NCBI GenBank assembly: GCA_029553375.1
Contig: JAKPCH010000096.1
Coordinates: forward strand, 111,382-175,381
Reading direction: 5' to 3'
From: Deltaproteobacteria bacterium
GTDB lineage: Bacteria > Desulfobacterota > Syntrophia > Syntrophales > UBA8958
DNA length: 64,000 bases
In this document: piece by piece, positions 10,044 to 19,014 of the stretch
How positions within the stretch are numbered: position 1 is the stretch's first letter
How the letters are laid out: each line of letters starts with the position of its first letter
Position numbers and translations under genes: made by a program
Notes under the pieces: model-generated
The model's input: only the letters and a program-made list of their open reading frames with translations
Told to the model about the DNA's origin: nothing
Databases searched by the model: none

Positions 10044-11189
10044 TCAATCTATGTAGTGCAACAGGACGGCAAAGGCCGAGTCGGCCAGGATGATGAGAAA
10101 GATGGCCGACACTACGGCAGAGGTAGTGGACTCACCTACGGCCTCGGCGCCGCCCGCCACCTTGAACCCCCTCTGACATCCTATCCCGGCGATGAGGAGG
10201 GCGAAAACGGCGGATTTCACCAGACTGGAGAAGATATCGAAGAGCCTTATGCTGTCCATCGTTTGCTTGATGTAGGTGTAAAAGGTCAAATCGAGGCCGA
10301 CGACCCCCACGATCAGACCGCCGAGAATCCCGAAGAACATGGAATAGATGGTCAAAAGGGGGACAACGAAGACGGCGGCCAGGACCTTGGGTACGGCGAG
10401 GAACCTGACAGGCTCGAACCCCATGGTGATCAGGGCGTCCACCTCCTCGTTCACCTGCATGGTACCGATCTCGGCGGCGAAGGCCGAGCCGGAACGGCCG
10501 GCCACGATAATGGCCGTCATCATCGGACCCAGCTCCTTGACGACGGCGATACCCACCAGGGAGGCGACAAAGATGTTGGCCCCGAACTGCTTGAGCTGCA
10601 GGGACGACATGAAGGCCATGATCAGGCCGATGAGGCCGCTGATGAGACCCACGATGGGGAGGGCCTCCTCCCCCGCCCTCTTCATGTAGAAGAGGACGTC
10701 CCCCCAGCGGGCGCCCTTAGGGTGCCTCACGACGTAGACGAGGGCGGTCAACAATTCCCCCAAAAAGGTCATGACCTCTACGAAGTCCCGCCAGAGGGAG
10801 ACAAAACCCTCACCGGCCCGGACGAAGAAAGGCGTCCGGCCCTCTTCCGAACGGAGGGGCGGCGTTGTCAGGGCCCCCACATCGATCATCTCGAGGACAC
10901 CCCGGACCCGGTCAGCCCCCCCGTAAACATCCACCTCCACACCCCGGTGGCCCGCCGCCTCCCGGTACGAGTAAACAGCCAAGGCGCCGGCACTGTCCAG
11001 GTAGGCGAGGGGGGACAAGTCGAGAATGACCTTCCCCTGAGGGGCGCCGCCCACCAAACGGTCCATCTCCCCCGAAAAGAGGTGGGCATTTTCCAGACAC
11101 AACTCTCCACCCACGGAAAGCTCGATCTCCTGAGACCGCCTCTCCTTCACGGCCAGGGAAAAAGAACGTGCTGTACGCGCCTCTTTCAA
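10044..11189 (-). CDS. MlaE-family permease with N-terminal STAS domain
   Basis: This 381-residue protein combines an MlaB-like STAS domain (about residues 20-105, with LDLSPLAYLDSAGALAV) with an MlaE permease (about 125-381). The permease half has about six hydrophobic segments and the family blocks KQFGANIFVASLVGIAVVKE, LGPMMTAIIVAGRSGSAFAA, EIGTMQVNEEVDAL and CQRGFKVAGGAE. In E. coli the STAS function is a separate MlaB protein, so here permease and regulator are fused. The start is TTG at 11189, forming a TTGA overlap with the upstream transglycosylase stop. Confidence 0.9.
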   Translation of the reverse strand: MKEARTARSFSLAVKERRSQEIELSVGGELCLENAHLFSGEMDRLVGGAPQGKVILDLSPLAYLDSAGALAVYSYREAAGHRGVEVDVYGGADRVRGVLEMIDVGALTTPPLRSEEGRTPFFVRAGEGFVSLWRDFVEVMTFLGELLTALVYVVRHPKGARWGDVLFYMKRAGEEALPIVGLISGLIGLIMAFMSSLQLKQFGANIFVASLVGIAVVKELGPMMTAIIVAGRSGSAFAAEIGTMQVNEEVDALITMGFEPVRFLAVPKVLAAVFVVPLLTIYSMFFGILGGLIVGVVGLDLTFYTYIKQTMDSIRLFDIFSSLVKSAVFALLIAGIGCQRGFKVAGGAEAVGESTTSAVVSAIFLIILADSAFAVLLHYID

Positions 11190-12130
11190 GAGGAAGCCCC
11201 CCTCTCCCTTTTCCGTACCTGGACCACCTTCCCCGATCCCTTCCCACGGTCCCGCAATCGTTCCGCCACGGCCAAGACGGTGGCCACGTAGCTGTGACTG
11301 TGGTTATATTCCCAGACGGCCCTGTACCGCTGACCATGATCGGCCCGGCACGTCCAGCCCCGGCGGCTCAAATAGTTGGCGATACTGTGAAGGGCGTCGG
11401 CGGTCTCGAAGGGGTCGGGGTAGCCCTTCCCTTGAGTATCGACCCCGTATTTCCCCACATTCGATGGCATGAACTGACAGAGTCCGATGGCTCCGTAGGG
11501 AGAACCGGGGATGTTCAGGGGGTCGCGGCCGCTTTCCTCGGCGTAGCGCAACAGGTGGACGAGCTCGTTGTAGGCCCACTCACCCTTCGCCCGGCAATGG
11601 GCCCGGGCGTAGGCCTCATCATCGGGTGCCCTGAGAGACGCCGACAAATGAGGCCTCACCAGGTCGAAGTCGGAGGCCAAGGCCATGCTGGAAAGGGTCA
11701 CGAAGGCCCTCTCCCGGCCAACGTTCTCACCGAGACGGGTCTCGACGAGAAGGACGGAAACGACGACCTCCGGGGGCACACAGTACCGTTTCTTGATCTT
11801 TTCGAGAACTTCTCTGTTATTCCTCTTGAAGTCCCTGGCCGCGGCGATGGCGCCGGCCTTGAGACAGCGGCGGTAGGGGGCCGCCCGCCGGGGCCTCACG
11901 GGGTCCTCGGGGGACCGGACGTCACGCTTTTTCAAGAAGGCCTTCACCTTGGCCGTCATGGGGCGGGGATCGAAGCGGACGGCGGGATGGGAGTAAAGCT
12001 CCTTCAGACGGGCCTCGTCGAAGGCCTCCCCTCTCAAACGCTCGATGAGGGGCGTCCATTCCGTCGCAGAAGACGTCCCGGGAAGAATGGAAAGGGCGAT
12101 GACGATAAGCGCAAGTAGTTTTGCCCTCAC
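11186..12130 (-). CDS. MltB-like lytic murein transglycosylase
   Basis: This is a predicted exported peptidoglycan lytic transglycosylase of the MltB/GH103 type (SLT_2 fold), which cleaves glycan strands with formation of 1,6-anhydromuramic acid. The 314-residue product has a signal peptide (residues 1-22) with no lipobox. The catalytic glutamate is probably in [14 protein letters not shown] (about residue 131). Further family blocks are [20 protein letters not shown] and [12 protein letters not shown]. It overlaps both mutS and mlaE by about 4 bp, an unusual coupling of cell-wall, lipid-transport and repair genes. Confidence 0.86.
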   Translation of the reverse strand: MRAKLLALIVIALSILPGTSSATEWTPLIERLRGEAFDEARLKELYSHPAVRFDPRPMTAKVKAFLKKRDVRSPEDPVRPRRAAPYRRCLKAGAIAAARDFKRNNREVLEKIKKRYCVPPEVVVSVLLVETRLGENVGRERAFVTLSSMALASDFDLVRPHLSASLRAPDDEAYARAHCRAKGEWAYNELVHLLRYAEESGRDPLNIPGSPYGAIGLCQFMPSNVGKYGVDTQGKGYPDPFETADALHSIANYLSRRGWTCRADHGQRYRAVWEYNHSHSYVATVLAVAERLRDRGKGSGKVVQVRKRERGASS

Positions 12131-14751
12131 GTGAGTCTCTCCTTCCAGGCGGATAGGCGGGTGAGGGCCTCGAGGGGCGTCAGGGAAAGGACGTCCGTAT
12201 CCCGTATCTCCCGCAGCACCCCCTCCTCCTCCGTCATGAAGAGGCTCAACTGCTCCGGAAACCTGGATCTGCCCCGCGCCCTCGTCGCTGCGAACCGGGG
12301 TTTACCCTCCAGGTCGAGCTCCGCCCTCTCCAGGTTCTTCAGGATCTCTCCCGCCCTCTGAACCACCTTCTCGGGGACACCGGCCAGACTGGCCACTTGG
12401 ATGCCGTAACTTCGGCTCGTACCCCCCTCCATGATCTTCCTGAGGAAGACGATCTTGTCCCCCCACTCCCGGACGGCGATGTTGTAATTCTTCACCCCCT
12501 CCCTCGTCGCCGCCAGTTCCGTCAGTTGATGGTAATGGGTGGCGAAGAGGGTGCGGCTCCCCAACCTCTCCTCGTCATGGATGAACTCCGCCACGGCCCA
12601 GGCGATGCTGAGGCCGTCGAAGGTGCTCGTGCCCCTGCCGACCTCGTCGAGGACGATGAGGCTGCGCTTGGTGGCGTTTCTCAGGATGTGGGCTACCTCC
12701 CTCATCTCCACCATGAAGGTGCTCTGCCCCCGATAGAGGCGGTCCGAGGCCCCGATGCGGGTGAAGATGCGGTCCACGACCCCGATGCGGGCCCGGGACG
12801 CGGGGACAAAGCCGCCCACCTGGGCCATGAGGCAGATCAGGGCGACCTGGCGTATGTAAGTGGACTTCCCCGCCATATTCGGCCCCGTGATGATGAGGAA
12901 ACGATTCTTCTCGTCGTCCATATAGACGTCGTTGGGGACGAAACGTTCCTCCAGGTCCATGCGCTCGACCACGGGATGGCGGCCGTCGCGAATATCGATC
13001 ACGTAGCCGTCGTCCACCTCGGGTCGGCAGTAATCGTACCGCTGGGCCACCTCCGCCAGTGAGCAGAGGACGTCCAAGTCGGCCAGACAAGAGGCCGTCT
13101 TCTGTATGAGGCCGATCCGGGAGGAAACGGTGGAACGCACGTCGCAAAAGAGGTCGTACTCCCTCTGGATCCTCCTCTCGTCGGCACTGAGGACCTCTTG
13201 TTCGTATTCTTTCAGGGACTCGTTGATGTACCGCTCGGCATTGACGAGGGTCTGTTTCCGTACATAATCGCTTGGCACGAGATGGGTGTTGGCCTTGGTC
13301 ACCTCGATGTAATAGCCGAAGACGCTGTTGTACCCGACCTTGAGGGAGGCGATGCCCGTCCTTTGTCTCTCCGCCGCCTCCAGGGCGGCGATGTTCTTCT
13401 TGCCGTCCCTCGAGAGGGCGATAAGCCTGTCCACCTCTTGATCGTACCCCTCGCGGATGATTCCCCCCTCCCGCAGGGAAAGGGGCGGGTCGGCGGCCAC
13501 GGCCCGCCGGATGAGGGACAGGGTCTCGGGCATCTCGTCGATGCCGTCACGGATCGAATCCAACAAGGGGTTTCCTAGGCCCTCAAGGAGGGCCTTGATG
13601 CCGGGCAGGGCCTCCAGGGACGCGGCCAGGGCATTCAGATCCCTGGCGTTGGCCGTCTCCATGGCGATGCGGGCCGCCAGCCTCTCCAGGTCATAGACTC
13701 CCGACAAGGCGCGGCGGAGATCGTCCCGTCTCAGATGTTCGTTTTTCAGGACCTCCACCGCCTTAAGGCGCGACTCGATCCTCTCCGGATCCGCCAGGGG
13801 ATAGTTGAGCCACCACCGGAGACGTCGTCCCCCCATGGCCGTCACGGTCTCGTCGAGGACCTCGAGGAGGGAACCCCGCCGCCCCCTCTCGCCGGCCGAG
13901 GAAAGGATCTCCAGGTTTTCCCTGGCCGTCTCGTCCACGATCATGTACCTCCCCCGGCGGTAGTCTTCCGGGGCCTTCAGATGAACGAGGCCTTCCCCCT
14001 GGGTCTCTTCGGCGTAACGGAGAACCGCCCCCGCGGCGGCCAGCACCGCCGGCCTTGAACGCAGAGCCCCGTCTTCACCGGCGGCTCGGGGGAACCTCCG
14101 TTCCAGCCTTTCCTCGGCCGTCTTCCAGTCGAAGTACTCACGGGGCAGGCGGTCGATCCTCACGGGACCGCCTTCACCACCCGCGAGGTCCTCGAGGACG
14201 GCGACACAACCCCCCTTTTCGGGGATGATCATCTCCCGAAAGCCCCACCGGACCGCCTCGGAGAGGAGGTCTTGATAGTCTTCGCACGCACCGACCCTAA
14301 AGTCGCCCGTCGAAACGTCCAAAAATGCCAGGCCCACGACTCCGTCCACCTCGCAGGCCGCGGCGACGAAATTGTTCTCCTTCGCTTGGAGGTTTTCCTG
14401 GTCGAGGACCATCCCGGGCGTCACCACCCGGACCACCTCCCTCTTCACGATCCCCCTGGCCTTTCGGGGGTCCTCCATCTGCTCGCAGATCGCCACCTTG
14501 AAGCCCTTCTCGACGAGGCGGGCGATGTAGCCGGAGGCCGAGTGCCACGGAACGCCGCAGAGGGGGACGGCATTTTCCTTGTTCCGGTCCCGGCTGGTGA
14601 GGGTGATGTCGAGGATCCGTGAGGCCGTCACGGCGTCGTCGAAAAACATCTCGTAGAAATCACCCATGCGGAAGAAGAGGATGCAATCGGGGTAGCGGGA
14701 CTTCAGCGCCAGGAACTGTTTCATCGCCGGGGTCAGGTCGGCTACTCCCAT
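12127..14751 (-). CDS. mutS: DNA mismatch repair protein MutS
   Basis: MutS recognises base mismatches and small loops and starts methyl-independent or MutL-dependent repair. The chosen ATG at 14751 gives 874 residues starting [13 protein letters not shown]; an open frame extends 24 codons upstream without homology. Mismatch-binding motif [10 protein letters not shown] lies near residue 34. The ATPase has Walker [15 protein letters not shown] (about residue 630), an ST-rich [14 protein letters not shown] block and FATHYHQL. The start overlaps the preceding holin-family gene by 10 bp and the stop overlaps the transglycosylase start. Confidence 0.96.
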   Translation of the reverse strand: MGVADLTPAMKQFLALKSRYPDCILFFRMGDFYEMFFDDAVTASRILDITLTSRDRNKENAVPLCGVPWHSASGYIARLVEKGFKVAICEQMEDPRKARGIVKREVVRVVTPGMVLDQENLQAKENNFVAAACEVDGVVGLAFLDVSTGDFRVGACEDYQDLLSEAVRWGFREMIIPEKGGCVAVLEDLAGGEGGPVRIDRLPREYFDWKTAEERLERRFPRAAGEDGALRSRPAVLAAAGAVLRYAEETQGEGLVHLKAPEDYRRGRYMIVDETARENLEILSSAGERGRRGSLLEVLDETVTAMGGRRLRWWLNYPLADPERIESRLKAVEVLKNEHLRRDDLRRALSGVYDLERLAARIAMETANARDLNALAASLEALPGIKALLEGLGNPLLDSIRDGIDEMPETLSLIRRAVAADPPLSLREGGIIREGYDQEVDRLIALSRDGKKNIAALEAAERQRTGIASLKVGYNSVFGYYIEVTKANTHLVPSDYVRKQTLVNAERYINESLKEYEQEVLSADERRIQREYDLFCDVRSTVSSRIGLIQKTASCLADLDVLCSLAEVAQRYDYCRPEVDDGYVIDIRDGRHPVVERMDLEERFVPNDVYMDDEKNRFLIITGPNMAGKSTYIRQVALICLMAQVGGFVPASRARIGVVDRIFTRIGASDRLYRGQSTFMVEMREVAHILRNATKRSLIVLDEVGRGTSTFDGLSIAWAVAEFIHDEERLGSRTLFATHYHQLTELAATREGVKNYNIAVREWGDKIVFLRKIMEGGTSRSYGIQVASLAGVPEKVVQRAGEILKNLERAELDLEGKPRFAATRARGRSRFPEQLSLFMTEEEGVLREIRDTDVLSLTPLEALTRLSAWKERLT

Positions 14752-15134
14752 CGACCCCGCCTCTTTTTCAAATCGATGTAATCGACCCGACCTCGGTCGC
14801 CGACGAAGGCGCTCAGGAGCCAACTGACGAAACTGATGACCAGGGCCCCCAGAACGGACGGCCAGAAACCCGTCACCTCAAAACCGGGAATGACGGCGGA
14901 GGTCATCTTCAGGAGAAGGGCGTTGATAAGGAAGGTGAAGAGACCCAGGGTGAGGATGTTGATAGGGAGGGTGATGATGAGGAGGATGGGTCGAAAGAGG
15001 GCGTTCATCAAGCCCAAGAGGGCGGCCGCCAGGAAGGCCGCGGAGAAACCGCTTACCCTGACCCCGTCGATGACGTATGCCGCCGCCGTGATGGCGGCCG
15101 TCAGGATGAGCCAGCGTAAAAGGATTCCCCTCAT
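14742..15134 (-). CDS. Phage-holin-family (superfamily IV, PF04020-like) membrane protein
   Basis: This 130-residue integral membrane protein has about four hydrophobic segments (residues 5-25, 31-55, 57-80 and 93-115) and the family pattern of the so-called 4-TMS phage holin superfamily [21 protein letters not shown] followed by [15 protein letters not shown]. Despite the family name, chromosomal copies are widespread and their function is unknown; there is no sign of prophage here. It lies 9 bp after rubrerythrin and overlaps mutS by 10 bp. Confidence 0.85.
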   Translation of the reverse strand: MRGILLRWLILTAAITAAAYVIDGVRVSGFSAAFLAAALLGLMNALFRPILLIITLPINILTLGLFTFLINALLLKMTSAVIPGFEVTGFWPSVLGALVISFVSWLLSAFVGDRGRVDYIDLKKRRGRWE

Positions 15135-15143
15135 GATCCCTTT

Positions 15144-15647
15144 CTACATGCTTATGAACTGTTCCTTCTTGGCATTGCAGATGGGACACTCGTCGGGCAG
15201 GAGACCGTCGGATACGTAACCACAGACCTTGCAGATGTAATAGGTCGTCTCCCGTTCCTCCATGAAGTGATTCATGGCCTCCTTGTAGAGCTTGGCATGG
15301 ATCTCTTCGACATCGCGGCTCTGGCTGAAATGGAGGACCGCCGCCCGGTTCCCCTCCGACTCGGCCAATTTCACGAATGAGTCATAGGCCACCTCGGCCA
15401 CCTGCTGCTCCGATTCGAAACTGGCCTTCAGATTCTCCTCAGTGGTACCGATCTCCTTCAACAACCGGAGGGCCCGGGCGCCGTGGATCTCCTCCGAGAC
15501 GGAGACGGCCCGAAAGAGTTTGGCCATCTGGGGGTAACCTTCCTGTTCGGCCTTGTCCGCGTAAAGTTTCAGACGCAGGGCCGCCTTCGCCTCACCGGTG
15601 TAAGCCTGATGCAGGGCCTCTCTGATCTTATCCACCAAGACCTCCAT
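15144..15647 (-). CDS. Rubrerythrin
   Basis: Rubrerythrin reduces hydrogen peroxide in the cytosol of anaerobes using a diiron centre and a rubredoxin domain. The 167-residue product has a ferritin-like four-helix bundle with metal-binding glutamates in the AYTGEAKAALR, SVSEEIHGARAL and DVEEIHAKLY motifs, and a C-terminal rubredoxin-like domain with YICKVCGYV and DECPICNA (residues 136-160). The ATG at 15647 is preferred over an in-frame TTG one codon earlier. Adjacent rubredoxin and flavodiiron genes support an oxidative-defence role. Confidence 0.94.
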   Translation of the reverse strand: MEVLVDKIREALHQAYTGEAKAALRLKLYADKAEQEGYPQMAKLFRAVSVSEEIHGARALRLLKEIGTTEENLKASFESEQQVAEVAYDSFVKLAESEGNRAAVLHFSQSRDVEEIHAKLYKEAMNHFMEERETTYYICKVCGYVSDGLLPDECPICNAKKEQFISM

Positions 15648-15687
15648 CAAAAAATACGGCCGAAAACCAAAGGTCCGACCTTATGCG

Positions 15688-15846
15688 TCACGCCGGGCTA
15701 AATTCTTCCTTTCCCGACCCACATATGGGACACGTCCAGTCTTCGGGAAGATCCTCGAAAGGGACACCCGGGGGTATACCCCCGTCGGGGTCGCCCTTCT
15801 CGGGATCATACTCATAACCACAGATGTTGCATACATACTTACCCAT
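15688..15846 (-). CDS. Rubredoxin
   Basis: This small 52-residue redox protein has the two iron-binding pairs of rubredoxin: [12 protein letters not shown] (Cys6 and Cys9) and [14 protein letters not shown] (Cys39 and Cys42), with the conserved [10 protein letters not shown] stretch between them. It is likely the electron carrier between NAD(P)H oxidoreductases and the flavodiiron protein or rubrerythrin encoded beside it. The 48 bp on its upstream side separate it from the hemopexin-repeat gene; rubrerythrin follows 40 bp later. Confidence 0.95.
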   Translation of the reverse strand: MGKYVCNICGYEYDPEKGDPDGGIPPGVPFEDLPEDWTCPICGSGKEEFSPA

Positions 15847-15894
15847 TGTTAACCCCTTTTACCATCGTTGAACCTGTCAAAAGATATCATGGCC

Positions 15895-16626
15895 TTACCA
15901 GACCAGCCCCGGCCAGGTCTGGCTGTTAATTTTCTTCGGATAGCCCCCGTCGGCCCTGTCGTCGGCGATATCGTAGCGGATGTACTGATCTCCACGGAAG
16001 AAATAAAGCTTACCGTTGCCCCAGTTGATCACGTCGTCGATGCCGTCCGTCCAGATCATTCCGGGCCAGGTCGCGTCGTTGATGGGTTTGGGGTAACCCA
16101 TATCGACCTTGTTCTCCTCGATATCGTAGCGTAGGTACTCACCCCCCTTGAAGAAATAGACCTTCCCCTTCCCCAGGTTGACGGCGGCGTCGATACCGTC
16201 CGTCCAGGGGAGCCCCGGCCAGGTGTATTCATTGATCGGCATGGGGGTGTCGGGCTCGGCCTTGTCAAGTTTCATATTGTACCTGATGAATTCCCCCCCT
16301 TTGAAGAAGCAGGCGATACCACCGCCCCAATTGACGACGGCATCCACATCCTTCCAGGGGAGCCCCGGCCAGGTCTCTTGATTGATCGGCTTCGGGTACC
16401 CCGGATCGGGTCTGTCTCCCAGGACCTCGTCGTCCAGATCTGGTCTGACGGTGTAGCGGAGGTATTGCCCCCCCTTGAAGAAGTAGGCCTTTCCGTTACC
16501 CCAGTTAACGGCGGCCCCCACCTGCTTCTCGTGATCGTACCGCTCCGCTTGCACGGCCCCGACCCCCAAGGTCAGGCCCAAAACAACGGCGGCGAAAATC
16601 GCCATGCCTATCCTTGCCTTCATCAT
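15895..16626 (-). CDS. Secreted four-blade hemopexin-repeat protein
   Basis: This 243-residue exported protein has a signal peptide (about residues 1-28, ending VGAVQA) and then four hemopexin-like repeats, each about 50 residues. Each repeat has a D-A-V-NWG-GK core, YFFKGGQYLRY-type strand and a P-INxxTWPGLPW closing motif, which should form one four-bladed propeller. The ATG pair at 16626/16623 directly follows the flavodiiron stop and a G-rich Shine-Dalgarno. Hemopexin repeats in other proteins bind metal, heme or matrix ligands; the ligand here is unknown. Placement between flavodiiron protein and rubredoxin suggests a periplasmic or surface role in redox defence, which is inference. Confidence 0.85.
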   Translation of the reverse strand: MMKARIGMAIFAAVVLGLTLGVGAVQAERYDHEKQVGAAVNWGNGKAYFFKGGQYLRYTVRPDLDDEVLGDRPDPGYPKPINQETWPGLPWKDVDAVVNWGGGIACFFKGGEFIRYNMKLDKAEPDTPMPINEYTWPGLPWTDGIDAAVNLGKGKVYFFKGGEYLRYDIEENKVDMGYPKPINDATWPGMIWTDGIDDVINWGNGKLYFFRGDQYIRYDIADDRADGGYPKKINSQTWPGLVW

Positions 16627-16628
16627 GA

Positions 16629-17858
16629 TCACCCCCCCTGTTCCCCCTCTGATCCCTCCATGGTCTTCAGACATTCCTCCCCTATCCTGGCCCCCAGGGC
16701 GACACACTCGGCCAGGGCCCGTTCATCGGGGACCTGCCTCACCCGGAGGGGATCGGCCAGGACCCTCACGTTCATCTCCTTCATGATCTCCGTCAGATGA
16801 ACCGCCGCTTCCCCGCTCCAGCCATAGGACCCAAAGGCCGCGCCCACGAGATTGCGGGGCCTGAGGCCTTTCAGATAGGTCATGACGTCGGCCACGGCCG
16901 GCAGCATCTGGTTGTTCAGGGTGGAGGAGCCCACGACGAGGGCGCCGGCGTCGAGAATCTCGTAGGCCACGTCGCTGCGGTGATTCGTGTCGAGGGACAT
17001 CACCTTGACCTCAAGGCCCTTATCGGCCATTCCCTCACCGATGTGCCTGGCCATGGTTTCCGTGCTGTGCCACATCGTCCCGTAAACGACAACCCCCTTG
17101 GGCCCCGGTTCCTGGGCCGCCCAGCGGGCGTAGTTTGCCAGGGGCCTTTCCAGGTCGCGCCGCCAGACGGGCCCGTGATCGGGGGCGATCATGTTGATGG
17201 TGAAACCGGAAGCCTTGACGCGGTCGAGGAGCTTGGCGACAAGGGGGGCGTAGGGAAGGAGGATGTTGGCGAAATACGTGCCCCCCTCGTAATCGAGGAC
17301 GGCGGGATCGATCTCGTCGGCGAACCGGGCCGAAGACGCCAGGTGCATCCCAAAGGCGTCCTGGGAAAATAGGACGCCCCCCTCTTCAAGGTAGGAGATC
17401 ATACTGTCGGGCCAGTGGAGCATCCTCGTCTCCAGAAAGGTGAGGGACATGTCGCCCAGGGACATCTTCTCCCCATCCCTGACGGCCTTGACGGCCACGG
17501 CGTCGTGGAAGATCTCCTTCAAGGCCTTGGCGCCCATGACGGAGGCGTAAACCTCCTTCGGGCGGACGGCCTGGAGGGCCCGCGGCAAGGACCCCGAATG
17601 ATCCATCTCGGCGTGATGGGAGACGACGACCTCGATGCGGGCGGGATCCACCACCGAGGCGATCCTCGCCATCATCTCCTCGTAGAACGGCTCCCGAACC
17701 GTGTCCAGGAGGGTGATCTTATCCGCCACGATCAGGTAGGCGTTGTAAGTGCTCCCCCTTTTCGTGCGATAGCCGTGAAAATCCCTGATGTTCCAATCCA
17801 CGGCCCCCACCCAGTAGACCCGCTCGGCGATCTTGACGGCCTTGTAGATTCCCTTCAT
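16629..17858 (-). CDS. Flavodiiron protein (FprA/A-type flavoprotein; oxygen or NO reductase)
   Basis: This cytosolic 409-residue enzyme reduces O2 to water or NO to N2O. The N-terminal metallo-beta-lactamase domain (about 1-250) has the diiron ligand motif HHAEMDHSGS (about residue 83) and HWPDS; the C-terminal flavodoxin domain (about 260-400) has VVYGTMWHSTETMARHI and the SYGWSGEA FMN loop. The ATG at 17858 begins MKGIYKAVKIAERVYWVG, matching family N-termini; an open frame extends 20 codons further upstream. It lacks a fused rubredoxin domain, so the nearby rubredoxin is the likely donor. A good promoter lies about 32 bp upstream. Confidence 0.93.
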   Translation of the reverse strand: MKGIYKAVKIAERVYWVGAVDWNIRDFHGYRTKRGSTYNAYLIVADKITLLDTVREPFYEEMMARIASVVDPARIEVVVSHHAEMDHSGSLPRALQAVRPKEVYASVMGAKALKEIFHDAVAVKAVRDGEKMSLGDMSLTFLETRMLHWPDSMISYLEEGGVLFSQDAFGMHLASSARFADEIDPAVLDYEGGTYFANILLPYAPLVAKLLDRVKASGFTINMIAPDHGPVWRRDLERPLANYARWAAQEPGPKGVVVYGTMWHSTETMARHIGEGMADKGLEVKVMSLDTNHRSDVAYEILDAGALVVGSSTLNNQMLPAVADVMTYLKGLRPRNLVGAAFGSYGWSGEAAVHLTEIMKEMNVRVLADPLRVRQVPDERALAECVALGARIGEECLKTMEGSEGEQGG

Positions 17859-17889
17859 GACAAACCCCGTCCCGATAAATATTGGTCTT

Positions 17890-17918
17890 TCTCTAACATC
17901 CCCCATCCCCGGTGTCAA
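17890..17918 (-). promoter_or_regulatory. Candidate sigma-70 promoter of the flavodiiron-mutS-Mla run
   Basis: Read on the minus strand, TTGACA (17918-17913) is followed by 17 bp and TAGAGA (17895-17890). The predicted transcript would start about 25 nt before the flavodiiron ATG. It could drive the whole close-packed gene run down to 7715. Confidence 0.55.
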
Positions 17919-17929
17919 TCCGTTATGGC

Positions 17930-18790
17930 CTACTCGGCCTCACCCTTGGCCTTGGGGATTATATCGGGGGAAGGGGTCCCGGCCTCCTTTTTCCATTTTT
18001 CGACCTCCCGTTCCAGCTCTTTCATCGCCTGCGGGTCGTGGTTCACCAATCCCCCCTCGCCGCCGGGAGGCTCGTTTATAATCTCCTCGTACTCGGGGAT
18101 GACGATCCCGCGGCGAACCATGATACCGTAGATCCTCTCGGCCCTTCTCTCCACGTAACTCCCCCCTGTGAGGGGGTTGTATTTTAATGGATTGGGCAAT
18201 ACGGCGGCCAGTCGAGCGCTCTCCATGGCCGAGAGCTCCGACGCCGGTTTACCGAAATAGTGGCGGGCCGCCGTCTCGATGCCGAAGATCCCGTCACCCC
18301 ACTCGACATAATTCAGATAGAGCTCGATGATGCGCCTCTTGGAGAGGTTCCTCTCCAGGCGATAGGTCAACACGGCCTCTTTGAGTTTCCTGACAGGGTT
18401 CTTGTGGGGCGTGAGGTAAAGGTTCTTGGCGAGTTGCTGACTGATGGTGCTCCCCCCCGCCTTGAAAGACCCCTTCTTGAGGTCCTTCTCCAGGGCCTTC
18501 TGGATGGCGTCGAAATCGAATCCCTCATGGGCCCAGAACTTGTCGTCCTCGGCGATGATGACGGCCTTGACGGCGTAAGGGGATATCCTGGAGAGGGGAA
18601 CGTAACGCTGGCGGATCTTCATCTTCCGACCCTGTTGTTCCCACTGGCGCTCCCGATACTCCATAAAGGATGTTTTCTGGGGATTCTTACGCTTCAGGGC
18701 CGCCACGTCGGGGTAGAAGGCGTAAGACCCGACATAAACCGTCCCGGCGACCAGGATCAGGACCATGATCAAGAGGACCTTCTTCAACAA
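17930..18790 (-). CDS. mtgA: Monofunctional peptidoglycan glycosyltransferase
   Basis: This membrane-anchored GT51 enzyme polymerises lipid II into glycan strands. The 286-residue product has one N-terminal transmembrane helix (about residues 4-25), catalytic motif AEDDKFWAHEGFD (about 80-92) and the family blocks GGSTISQQLAKNLYLT, RRIIELYLNYVEWGDGIFG and ARLAAVLPNPLKYNP. It has no transpeptidase domain. The C-terminal 40 residues are charged and proline-rich. It lies upstream of the flavodiiron gene on the same strand, with a 71-bp gap carrying that gene's own promoter. A weak promoter of its own (TTCCAA, 17 bp, TATAGG at 18829-18824) is possible. Confidence 0.92.
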   Translation of the reverse strand: MLKKVLLIMVLILVAGTVYVGSYAFYPDVAALKRKNPQKTSFMEYRERQWEQQGRKMKIRQRYVPLSRISPYAVKAVIIAEDDKFWAHEGFDFDAIQKALEKDLKKGSFKAGGSTISQQLAKNLYLTPHKNPVRKLKEAVLTYRLERNLSKRRIIELYLNYVEWGDGIFGIETAARHYFGKPASELSAMESARLAAVLPNPLKYNPLTGGSYVERRAERIYGIMVRRGIVIPEYEEIINEPPGGEGGLVNHDPQAMKELEREVEKWKKEAGTPSPDIIPKAKGEAE

Positions 18791-18889
18791 GACCGTTCAC
18801 CTCCGGGGCTTCTTCCGATGTCACCTATAGCCCAATTAGGAAAATTTTGGAAGCATTTCGCATATCTCGGCGGGAAACGGAAAAAAACT

Positions 18890-18918
18890 TTGACTTGTCC
18901 CTCTTTTTTCGGTAGGAG
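18890..18918 (+). promoter_or_regulatory. Candidate promoter for the LysM-NlpC/P60 gene
   Basis: In the 224-bp divergent gap between mtgA and the LysM gene, TTGACT at 18890 is followed by 17 bp and TAGGAG at 18913. The leader would be about 90 nt. Two TTGTCA copies occur at about 18942-18957, but neither has a convincing -10 box. Confidence 0.35.
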
Positions 18919-19014
18919 GGGTGGGTCAGCTTGTGTGCAGTTTGTCATCCATTGTCAAAATCTGTGCACCGTTAATAAGTGGGGAACCCCCCGGCAAACG
19001 AGAAGGAGGTACTC

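Noticed and set aside
9303-11291. Open frame of 662 codons opposite the Mla genes
   Set aside because: The real Mla genes on the other strand have intact motifs and overlapping starts and stops; this frame is His/Asp/Gly-rich noise.
14742-15134. Prophage remnant because of the holin-family name
   Set aside because: No other phage genes or attachment sites are nearby; the family is common in chromosomes.
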